From Juglans regia (Eukaryota > Streptophyta > Magnoliopsida > Fagales > Juglandaceae): a DNA stretch of 64,000 nt. Both the position numbers and the translations under genes were made by a program. This document shows, in pieces, positions 1-11,600 of the stretch; positions within the stretch are counted from its first letter, which is position 1, and the number at the start of each line of letters is the position of its first letter. Below the pieces are notes generated by a model. That model had not been told where the DNA came from. It did no database searches and saw only the letters and a program-made list of their open reading frames with translations. The DNA lies in the NCBI RefSeq assembly GCF_001411555.2, contig NC_049911.1, forward strand, positions 35,105,340-35,169,339, in the 5' to 3' direction.

Positions 1-1250
1 ATTAAAATAAGTTTAATATTTAACTCTCAAATTATTCAACATTATTTAACTTGAAATTTTTTTATATATGAGATTCACAATCTTCTCAACTTAACATCTC
101 TTTATATGTAGGGTCTATAATATTTTTTAATTTTTTTATAAATATATTTAAATTTATTTTAACATCTAAACTCTATCATCTAAATTAATCATATCAAATT
201 CATTTGATCATCTCATTCAATTTACTACTATTTATAAATAACTTAACTCAGTTTAACATCTTGAAACCTTAAGCAAACTTTTGAATTGGACAATAAATTT
301 ACAATTGTCCTTTGAGTATTTAGTATTTTACTCCTCGGAGGGAGGTTGATCCAAATAACCTTATATTGACGAGACTACACGTTAAAAAAAATATATATAT
401 ATTATTAAAAACCAAAATTCTTATAGATTATTATATCATCTAATTCTTATTCTACTGCCATGAAATCATATCGCTCATCAAAATTTTTTTTTCCCTAAAA
501 ACAAGACATAATACATGGTGACAAAAAATACATCATTTACAAAAATAAAATGAAATATTACTCTTAAAAACATTGATCCCCAAAGAAAATAACAACAGTG
601 ACTATTCATCTGAGATTATCTCAAGAATAATTTTATTTAAAAATCTTTATACTACGTATTATATATGTGGTATAATTTGATTTGAAAAAAAAATTAAATT
701 CTACCAATACAATTATATCACATAAATAGTGTGTGGTGTAAAAATTTTCAAATAATAATACTATGATCTACAATCCAACAAAAAAAAAAATTTGAAATGT
801 ACAAAGAATGAAACTATTAAATATATTTCGACCTCATTTAGATAGTGAGATAAGATGAGATAATCTATAAATGGTAATGAAATTGTTTGTAAATAACAGT
901 GCAATTGTTTGGATTGAGATTAATTGCTACGTTTAGATAGTATGTTGATCTCAGACGATTTGTGAATAGTAATAAAAAAGTAGTAAAAAAATAATGATAA
1001 AATATTAAATAGTAAATCACTCAACTATCCAAACATAAATTTAGAGAAAAAGTTAAATAAAAATATTATAAAGTTAAAATATTATTAGAATATAATTTTT
1101 TTTTTAAATTTAAAAAATTTGAATTATTTTTCATATTTTGTTTAAAATTTTAAAAAATTTGTAATGTTTATATAATAATTAGATAGAAAATTTAAAAATT
1201 AAAAATTAAAAAATATTTATATTTATAATATTTAAATATTAAAATAAGAT
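1..1250. other. AT-rich intergenic DNA, no gene seen
   Basis: This stretch is strongly AT-rich, with many short A and T runs, and no reading frame that resembles a protein. From about 835 it contains MITE-like sequence, listed separately. I see nothing else that I can name. Confidence 0.6.
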
Positions 1251-1265
1251 GGGATTGAATGAGTT
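835..1265. repeat. MITE-like element(s), GATGAGAT family (family A)
   Basis: The left end reads TTTAGATAGTGAGATAAGATG and the right end reads GGATTGAATGAGTTGGAATG followed by CATCCAAACC, so the ends are roughly inverted copies. The inside has the AAATATTATAAAGTTAAAATATT core that recurs in other family-A copies in this window (45880, 47505, 52905, 54065, 63785). A second GTTTAGATAGTATG start near 929 suggests two overlapping or nested copies. Non-autonomous; no coding sequence. Confidence 0.55.
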
Positions 1266-1499
1266 GGAATGCTTTTCTCATCCAAACCACGTTAGTCAAA
1301 AGTCCTCAAAATTCAAAGAGGAAAAAGGAAAACACAAAGGGCGTGAACAGGAGTTGTACAATCATGTCAGAGTACTGTTACGCTGTAAAAAGTCTCGTAT
1401 CCATGAGGCTCTCTGACTTGAGGTTGAATCCAACTCGAACCCCCGCCATATGTATATTATTGAAAAAAAAAACTCTCCCTGTGTCTCTCTGTGTGTGAA

Positions 1500-2618
1500 A
1501 AGTCCAGACTGTCTGTCTACCTCCGTTCCCTCAGACCGTGCGGCCTTTCCTTTTCCAAAATAATATTCGTATCCATTTTTTTATTTTTGCACACAAAAAG
1601 AATAAGAAAAAAAAAAAGAGAAGAAAAGAATTCCCGGAGGCAGTAATTAATTTTATGTGTGGGTGAAACTCCAAGCCCACGGGAATCTAATCAAACAATT
1701 TCACTCGAATTAGATCATCATCAGGCTTCAGGTTCGTGTCTTTTTTTGATCTTCCATTTGTTTCCACTTCAACCCCAAACACCAAAAAACACGCAAAAAG
1801 AAGTAGAAAAACTAGAGCTTTCCTACGCTTTCTCTCGTCTCTCGCTGGTATCCTCTCTCTCTCTCTCTCTCTCACTTCATTACGTAAAACAGAGATTTTA
1901 TATCTGTTGTTTTTGTCTTGTTTTGTTTTGTTTACAACAAGTTGTTATTTAGTTTCTAATTTGCCGATTTTCGCTGTAAATTTCCAATTTCTAGGGTTTT
2001 TCTTACCTGTCGCTGTATTTATTTTAGGTACTATGTTGATAACCATAATTTCGTACTCCGCCTTCTCCTCTTTGGGTAAAATGTCTTTCGAAGGAAAGTT
2101 AAGGATCAAATTCCACGATTGTTGTTTTGGTAAAATGACATCCTTTCTCGAACCGGGATAAAAGAAACCCTAGAATAAGCGTTAATGCAGCTAGTCAGCG
2201 TGATTTGAGTGTGGTCATTCTTGCTAGCGTTGCTGCAGCTAGTGAGCATGACTTGATTGTAGCCATGTTTGCTGGAGATTGCGAATTGACATTGGTAATT
2301 ATAATGATTAATTCCTGTTTTAAACTTTTATGTTTCTGTAATTTATGAAGAAAAAAAATTTACTGTTGGTTGCAACTGAATTATTGTAATTGAGAAAGTA
2401 GAACAAGATAATGTTCATGTAGCACAAACTTTTCAAATAAACAAACAAAATTGGGCGAGTGTTACCTAGTTTCAAATTTGGGAGTAACTGCAAACATCTT
2501 CTTTGTTTGTTTGTTTGTTTGTTTTTTTTTTTTTTTCTGAGAAAATGTAGTCTGATATTTATGTCATTAGATTTTTGTTTTTTAAGTTTTTGTTAACTGC
2601 AGGGTTTAGGTTGGTAAA
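1500..2618 (+). promoter_or_regulatory. Probable leader of UBP26 with a 5' UTR intron
   Basis: The region is pyrimidine-rich and has a (CT)n tract at about 1854-1873, typical of plant 5' UTRs. A plausible UTR intron runs from a GTAATT donor at 2295 to an acceptor TTAACTGCAG ending at 2602, which leaves 16 nt before the ATG at 2619. The exonic part contains an imperfect 48-bp tandem duplication (2187-2275). The transcription start cannot be fixed from sequence alone. Confidence 0.45.
2187..2275 (+). repeat. 48-bp imperfect tandem duplication in the UBP26 leader
   Basis: GCAGCTAGTCAGCGTGA at 2187 recurs as GCAGCTAGTGAGCATGA at 2235, a period of exactly 48 bp. The second copy diverges at several positions. 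One frame stays open through both copies, but no start or splice context makes it a convincing coding exon. Confidence 0.6.
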
Positions 2619-5600
2619 ATGACCCGACCAACTACGCGAAGTAAAAACAAAAGGCACAAACAAGAGGATGGTGTTGATATCACCTCTGAAATATTGAGGT
2701 AGGCCAAAGCAAGTATAGCTTATTTTCCGAATAAAGAGAGGGATTTGGATAAATGACTGCGCTCAGTTAAATGTATGCGTGCTTCCTTATGCAGGAAAAT
2801 TCACACAACTGGTGAAATAACCAGTGACGATATAGATCAGCTGTACAAGACTTGGAAACCAGTTTGTCAAGGCTGCCGTGTGAATACTAAAGATAACCCA
2901 AATTGCTTTTGTGGCCTGATTCCCCCGCCCAATGGAAGTCGCAAAGCTGGCCTTTGGCAGAAGATGTCAGATATTCTTCAAGCTCTTGGCCCGAACCCAA
3001 CCAAGGATCTCCGTGCTTCTAAAACTCCTGCAGGTTTGACTAATCTAGGTGCTACATGTTATGCCAACAGCATTCTCCAGTGCTTGTACATGAATAAACC
3101 TTTCCGGGAAGGCATCTTCTCTCTTGAACCAGATGTTCTGAGACAAAATCCAGTGTTGGATCAGCTTGCACGGCTTTTTGCACAGCTACATGCCAGTAGA
3201 ATGGCTTTTATAGACTCATCTCCGATTGTAAAGACTCTGGAGTTAGATAATGGAGTTCAGCAGGATAGCCATGAGTTCTTGACCTTGCTTCTTTCTTTGC
3301 TTGAACGTTGTCTGGGCCACTCCAAAGTTTCCAAGGCAAGAACAATTGTCCAGGACCTTTTCCGTGGAAGAGTGTCGCATGTGACAACGTAAGATTGGAT
3401 ATTTTAAAAGGCTTATTGCAGCTGCATAATAGGTTTTTCTTGTGGTTCTCAGACTTTTTTTGTGTTTATTACAACATGTTATCAAATATGATACAAAGGT
3501 CATTTGTAAGGATCCAAAGAAAGCAAGACACGGGAGAAAATAACGAGCAGCAGAATGCAAAATGGTTTTTGTGATTATTTATGTACTTCACATGGTTCTT
3601 TCTCATTGTCTTTAGTAATTAACTATGCATGTACTTATATAAAAAAAACTATGCATGTTTGCCTTGTACTAATCTCACTCCGGAATTTATTAATTATTTT
3701 CTACTTATTTCATCTTTAGATGTTTCCACAGCCAATATTAGTTACTTGTAATACATACATACATATATACATATATTAACTCTTGTATTTTTGCATGCAG
3801 GTGTTCACAATGTGGAAAAGAATCTGAGGCTTCTTCAAACATGGAGGACTTTTATGAGCTTGAGTTGAATGTTAAGGGTTTGAAAAATCTAGATGAGAGT
3901 TTAGATGATTATCTAAGTGTGGAAGAGCTTCAAGGAGATAATCAGTATTTCTGTGCATCATGTAACACCAGAGTTGATGCTACACGCAGTATCAAGCTGC
4001 GCTCATTACCTGCTGTACTTAATTTTCAGCTTAAGCGTTGCGTTTTCCTTCCGAAGGTACTTCATGATAAATTCTTTGAAAAAGTAATTTCCCATTCTCT
4101 GGCATGTATTCTGAACATTTTGGAACTAATTTTTTGTAGAAAAATACTAGAATTTATAAAAAAAAAAAAAGAAAAATACTAGAGACTCAGAGATCCCAAA
4201 AACTAATGTGGCAGGGTGCCAGTGTGCCACATCAGTTAAATTTTTTTTCCCCTTCCTTCACTTCCCTCAGTCCCCACCCGTTCTTTTCCTTTCCCAAAGC
4301 CCACGGAGAGAGAGAGAGAGGTACTTGCTGGTGAGGGGCAAAGATTCAAAGACGTCGGTGAGGGGCGACGACGTGGCGTGGTGACGATAACAACATCCCT
4401 GCCTTGCCAGAGAGAGAGATGAGAGAGACGTGTACCTGTTGGTGAGGGGTGAGAAAGATGGCTGGGTTGCGGTGGTGCTGGGCTCACAGATGGGGGTCTC
4501 GAGGGTTTGTGAAAGGGAGCAGGGAAGGGGGAAAATGAAAAGAAAAACTTAATTGATGTGGCACACTGGCACTGTGCCACATCAGTTAGTGAGATCCGTG
4601 TGTGTCCCTAGCAGCTCTCATTTTTGCATGTCCTTTTATTTTTTATTTTTTCGTTTAGATTATGAGGGTTCGTGTGAAGCTTTTATATATGGAAGATACT
4701 TGTCTTTATTTATTTGTTTGTTTGTTTAACTTTTTGTTACAAAGAAGGTATATTGCTGCAACCATAGTGAGATGTAAAGCATGAAGAAACCACTATTTAA
4801 TGGCATTTGAGATGGTGAAGCTTTTCAGAAGAACTTGTTCTTTTGAATTCCATAAAGATCAACTAGAATGGTGGATTGAGCCCTAGATCTTCTTTATTAA
4901 ATAATGCAAGCTACTGATAAATATTATTGTTTATCTTTTAAAATTTGCTTGTTCTTTTTTGTATTTAGAAAAAATTTCCAAAGGACAGTAAGTAAAGCTG
5001 TTAGAAGTTCTCTTTTGGTGGCTTGATTTTGTAGGGACTTTTTTTACTGCTTGGTTTACTATTACTAATGATGGAATTATAGTGGTTCGAGTGGTGAATG
5101 CAAATGAGTCATCAATTACATTTTCCAGTCAGCATCACAATACATATGTGGTGCCTTTTAATACGGTCAATTTATTCATGCAAATGAATTATCAATTTCC
5201 TATTGTACATTGAATATTTTTAGAAGTCTACTTACATGCTGGTTTTTATTCACCAAAAAAAAAAAACAAAACTTACATGTTGGTTTTTGTCAGCAGACTA
5301 CAATGAAGAAGAAAATCACTTCTGCCTTTTGCTTCCCTGGAGAACTTGATATGCGACAGAGGCTGTCTGAGCCTTCTCGGTTAGAATTAATATATGATTT
5401 GTCAGCTGTGTTGATTCACAAGGGAACTGCTGTAAATAGTGGTCATTATGTAGCTCACATTAAGGATGAAGATACAGGACAATGGTGGGAATTTGATGAT
5501 GAACATGTCTCAAACTTAGGTCGTCATCCTTTTGGAGAAGGGTCTTCAAGTTCCACTTCTAAAACTGTTGGAAGTGAGCCTCTTCATCCATCTTGTACTG

Positions 5601-8600
5601 AGTCAAAGAATGGCCTTGCCAATGGAAACCACATAGATGTGGTTCAGCCACAGTCTTCAGAGTCTAGTAATAATAGTAATACAAGGACATTTTCATCAGG
5701 CGATGCGTATATGCTGATGTATAACCTTAGGCATACCTGGAAGGATGATGAGAAAAAACATAAGGTGTCTGGTTCCAGTGATATGGAAATTGAAGCCGAG
5801 ACGGATTCTTTACACAATGGTGTCTCTCTTCCATCTCACCTTTGTGAAGAGATAAAAAACTTGAATGCTTCGTATGATGATGCTTGCCAACAATATGAAT
5901 CAAAGAAGGAAAGTGAGTTGGATCATATCACCAAAAGGAGACTGGAAGTTCGATCAGTTCTATCTGAGGCACCTGTAAGATCAGTTGAGGAACCTTATTT
6001 TTGGATCTCCACAGACTGGCTTCGCCAATGGGCTGACAACATAACTCCACCGTAAGTACAAGATCAAGTTCTGCCTTCATCATTTTAGGTTTCTCCTGTC
6101 TGCTTATGTATGTTATGTATGTCATTAGCTGGTTACTGGGATCTTGGTTTTTCGTTGAGTGATCACTTTGACCTATATCATATACATGTACCCACTACAT
6201 ATTTAGATTGTGTTGGTCTACTTATAAAAAAAAAATGTAGATTGTGTTGGTCAAACCCCAGATTAGGTACTGTATCTGCTCAGGGCATCAAGAAAGGATT
6301 CTTTTTCACCAATTTTATTTCCACATAAGCCCTCACCAATGTTTCTTTTTATGGTGTGTATCCATTTTTCCCTTGGTGATAGTCCTTCTGGCAGTGTCGT
6401 TTAAGGCTAGGAGTTGCGCATTCTTTTATGGCTCTTTTTGTAATTTCCTGCAGTGTTCTTGACAATACATCAATCCAATGCCCGCATGGAAAAGTCCTGC
6501 ATTCAAAAGTTAGTTCCATGAAGCGATTGTCGCTTAAAGCTTGGAACATGATCCTTTCTAAGGTATCTACTTGTTAGTTACTCTGACTTTGTACTTCATT
6601 GGATGTTCTTTTGTTGTATTCTTCAGGTAGCTGCGTTAAGATACTTCTTGTAATACCCCAATTTTAGTATGAGACAATGGTAAATGGGATCCCACTTTGC
6701 TTGGGAGAGAGAAGTTCTCGCCATTTATAATGATTTTAAGGAGCTCAAAGTGTAACCTTGATCGGGCCTTTTGCTTGGGCTGTTACACTTTTATTTTTGG
6801 ATATTCTTACTAATATTTTTAATGCTTAGATGAGATTTCTAAATGCTACTCTCCTCTAATTTTACTGCAATTTTTTTCTTTTTGAGCTCCTTTAAGTATG
6901 TTATATTGCTGTTCTTGTGACACCTTCCTACAATTTCACTATGATGGCTTTTGCCATAAATATTAATGAATGAAATCTATTTAGTATAGGTTGGAAGTGG
7001 TAGCATATACATCAGGAAGTTGCAGCTATTGAGAGATGGGAAAGATTGGTGGTAATTTTTTTGTTTTTGGAGAAGAACAATTGACATATGAGATGGGGGC
7101 GGTATCATTTTCTCATATTTTTACATTCTATGTATCTTGTGACCACATTGCTTCTAGGTATCCTTCTATGGCTTTATGCATTACTGTGTACTTCATGTAA
7201 CTGATTGCTTTTGTTTGGGTGTACTAAATGCTTGTAAATTCAGCATGATGGGGGGCCAACACTGTCCAATGATGACTACTGCAACAATTGCCTTGTCGAT
7301 GGAGCTCGCACTGTAGTTTGTGGTGATAGTTATAGGGATCGAAGAACAATGATGAAGCAAATCGCAAATGAGGCAGTTCAAGGGAACTGTGTGGATGGAA
7401 CATATTATGTATCTAAGGGATGGTATGGCAGCTAATTCTCATAATGCTTCCCATCATTTTCTACTGTGATTTGGTTGCTTATATATTGACTAAGCATATG
7501 ATTGCCTGTGGTGAAGCTTTTCTCGTCTGAAAGTAAACTGACCAAGTGAAAAACATTAGTTTCTGGTGACCCATTTCACTTAAAACATGCCATATATAGA
7601 AGAAAAAAGCCATTTTCTTACTATTCTGGGCTCATAGTGTATAATACTGTTTGTCAGTTTTGTGGTGATGCTAGTCACTTTTGATATTTGCAGGTTGCAC
7701 CAATGGTTGAAAAGAAAAATCCTTGACGCTCCCTCTGAAGCTGATGCAGGACCGACAGTTTCAATCAGATGTCCTCATGGGCAACTTATGCCTGATCAAG
7801 CTCCTGGTGCTAAGCGGGTTCTGGTTCCTGAGGTTCTCTGGCTCTTCTTATATGAAGATGCTGTTGCATTAGAACCTGATGATCCCTTGGGGTGTGCAAC
7901 TTTTCCTTCGGACTCTAGACAATGTTCTCAATGCAGTGATGAATTGTCTGAAGTTGCATTCATGGAGGATTCTCTAAGGTGATTTATTTCTTCGTGTACG
8001 AGGAATATAGAGCTAGTGTTTTAAAGTTTTTTGACTTAATAATCTATTCTGCAGAGTTGTGAAGCTCAAACAGCGCCAGAATCATGAGAAGTTAGCTATG
8101 GGAAAAAGTATTCCACTTTTGCCACACTGCACGAACTACTTAGTGCCCTCCTCGTGGCTTTCGAAATGGAGGGACTATATTAATGCAAGTGGAAAGAATG
8201 TTTCTACCTCTGTGAAACCTGAGACTCTGGATGGTGTAATTCATTCTCTGAAGTGTGAAAAGGTAAGTTTCTAGCAAGTCGTGTTCTGGCGTCTCTAGTG
8301 GAGAGTAGTTGGTGAATGAGTTTTTGTTTTTTCAAATAGAACTTTCAGAGCTTGTGGAAGATTTACTGGGAAATTGGCTGCAATCCTTGTTATATTATAT
8401 ACTGCTGAATATAAATTAGGCTTGCGTGCGGGCATTTAAGCCATAAAGATTCATGTGTGATTTTATACCCCTTCTTTTCACTGTTCTTGATATTTTTATG
8501 AGATGCTTTTTTGTATTTTTGTTATGACCAGCACATGCGACTTCTTGAAAGGCCTCCCGAACTAGTTTGCAAACGTGGTACAATTTTCCAGAAGGTAAGT

Positions 8601-11600
8601 ATATGAAACTGATATGTCAGACTTGTCTTTCTTTGATCTGTAAATTTGCAGTTGGTATTTTTAGTGTCTGAAAGTTACTGCCTTTGAGTAGCAATTTATT
8701 CATCTGTTCTTGCCTATTTAGATTGTTTATTAATTGGGTTTATTTTTTCTTCTATTCAAAATGTTTGTTAGGAAGCAACTTTCTGCTTTAAGTCAATCCC
8801 TGTATAAAAGCTGATTTTCTTGTTCTTCTCCTTCTCATGTTGGTTCTAGACAGATGGGTTGACAATCATTACAGAGAATGATTGGAAATGCTTCTGTGAA
8901 GAGTGGGGCGGTGAGGAGGATAAAGGCATTTCTGCTATAATTGAGTACAGTTACAATGCTGAAAATACTTTGGCTGGGTCTTGTGAAGAGATGCCAGTAT
9001 GTGAAGAGCATCTGACCTTGCAGGATGAAGTGAATAGTGAGAATGAGTCCAGACGACCTGTGATTAGGACTTGTCCTGAGGTAATCTGAAACTTTGCTAT
9101 TGTCTTTGATCCATGCTGCATGGTGAGGGACCTTTTTAACTCGTTTTTTCCATCAAAATTTCAAAATTAAAAACTTGATAATATTGGTTCTCATTTACAA
9201 TAAATTGTGACTTAATATATTCTATTAGAATCATAAGTATGGCTTCCAGATGAACTCAAATGTATGACATGCTAGACTTTTCAAATACCTTTTCATGAAA
9301 AATATCTAATCATATCAGACCATTATAATCCGGCGACATGTCTGCATAATCTTTTAAACTTTAGTGAATGTTGTAAAACAAACCACAAACCTGTCTGTGT
9401 ATTCAGCTTGTTGAATCTGTTAGAAAAATACGTTCCAAGATAATATCACTTTTTATTAAATAGCTGAGTAGAGAGAGAGATTCCTGTATTATTTGCTTTT
9501 ATTTCATATTTTTGTTACACTCTTTGATTGGAGCCACATCTATTATCCCAAAAGATAGAGCACATCTCTTAAATATCCAAGGAAGAAATTTTCCTGTATA
9601 ATTTGTTTTTATTTTTAATTTTTGAACTGAATAGAATTTCTACTTTCCAAACAATGCTTGCTGAAAATAAATAAAAGACTTATTTGTTCTTTTTAATTTG
9701 GAACATTGTTGGACTGATGTGCCACTCACTGTTTAGTTTGAGCACATTATTATTTCTGCATATAATCAAAGTTTTAGTTCAGAGTCCATCTGGTATGCAA
9801 TATGCAGGGGATGGAAGATGGATGAAGGCGAATGTTATTTTTCCAACTTTTGGCATAAAGGAAAATGGGAAGGAAAGGGAGAGATGGGAATCTCCCCCTC
9901 AGCCCATAATTTTGAATCTCTCTCAATGTTTGAGGAAGGAAATTGGGAGGGTATGAGGGATGATGTGTTTGTAACTTTGTACAAGTTTGCTCTCCTCCTT
10001 TCAGTGTTTTTTTTTTTAAATCCCTTTTCAAAGTGGTATAATGGTAAGATGCTGTCCCTCTCAATTTTCTCCTAAACCAAACGAGGGAAGCTAAGATCCA
10101 TTTTATATCCTTCCAATTTTCCACCTCGTCTTTCCCTCTTTTCTCCATCCTGCCTTCTTTTTCCTTTCCATGACTTCTCCATTTTCTCTACCAAAGGGGC
10201 TCCAGTGATGTAGAATATCAATTGTAATCATATTATCAACTCATTTTTTATTCCCCCCCCCCCTTCCCTCCGCCCGCTTCTCTTATTGTGCTTCTTTTAT
10301 CTGATTATTATTTTAAACTTTCCAGATATGCCAGGAATGCATTGGAGAAAGAGAAAGTTGTGAGTTAGTGCAGAAACTTAACTATTGCAATGAGATCATT
10401 TATGTACTTTTTGCACGTGACAAGGAAGCTCCAAAATCATTTCTAGAAGCATCTGATACATCCATCGAGCAAGATCGCCGGGTCTCCAAGCGCTCTCGAA
10501 AGACAAACAGTGGAAATCTGATAAATTTGAAAGTCTCTGGTTCCACATCAGTGTACCAGTTAAAAATGATGATATGGGAATCATTTGGGGTAGGCTACCT
10601 GGAGCAAATACATTAATGAATGAAGGCATTTATTTTGTTTAAATCTTCTTTTTTTTCCCCTCTGGCTATGTCTATTCTTAATGTGCTTGTTTATTGTTTT
10701 CTCAACTGTTGTTGGGCTCTATATTCAAGATTGTAGATCTCAAGGTTGAGGAATATTTCAAACCTGGACAAAATCTTTGAGAGAGATTATTAGATTCCTT
10801 CTTAGAAAATTGAAACAGAATTTATGGTTATGGTTTATAGAAGTCGGTCTATTTGTTGCACAGTCAATTATAGTTTGTGTACGGGCATCGTGTATCTCAC
10901 TCAATTGATTGTGCAGGTTGTTAAGGAAAATCAGATACTTCACAAAGGTGCCAGAATAATTGACAAGGAGTCTGCCACACTTGCGGACATGAATATATTT
11001 CCCGGAGATAAGCTTTGGGTGATAGATTCAGAGATCCATGAGCACCGAGATATTGCTGGTATTAGCATTGTTGTACTAATAGGGATATTAGAGATATTCT
11101 TTTGTGATTATATACTGGTTTTTTCAGGTGATAGCAGTTAGAAGGACTGTCCTTTTGTTTTTTTTTCAGTAGGCAATCAAGAAGTTCTATTCATAATATT
11201 AGTTCACATCAATAAAGTTTATCTCTTATAAAAAAAAAAAGTTCTATTCATAATATTAGGCATAGCCAAGTACACAAGATGTATACATGAGTAAACCTAC
11301 ATTTAGAACTGAAATGATAAACTCATGGAGTTTATCATGGACATTAAGCCTACTAAAATATATTGCCCCTGCCCAGAGGAACAAGGTTTTAGAAAAGAAA
11401 GTTTTCAATTCATCCATTGTCCTCTCGTGGCCTTCAAAGCTTCTATCATTGCTCTCCCTCCAAATACACCAGCACATACATATAAGGACCATCTTCCAAA
11501 TTGCAGTCACTTGTGGATTGCCTTAGAGACTACTCCAACTTGCTAGGAACCCACCAGCCTTCTAGGCATGACCCATAAGCCCATTCCCACAAAAAAAAAA

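Noticed and set aside
4236..4580. 114-codon minus-strand frame rich in Pro and Ser
   Set aside because: It lies wholly inside the MITE at 4203-4589 and in a UBP26 intron. The composition comes from GA/CT tracts.
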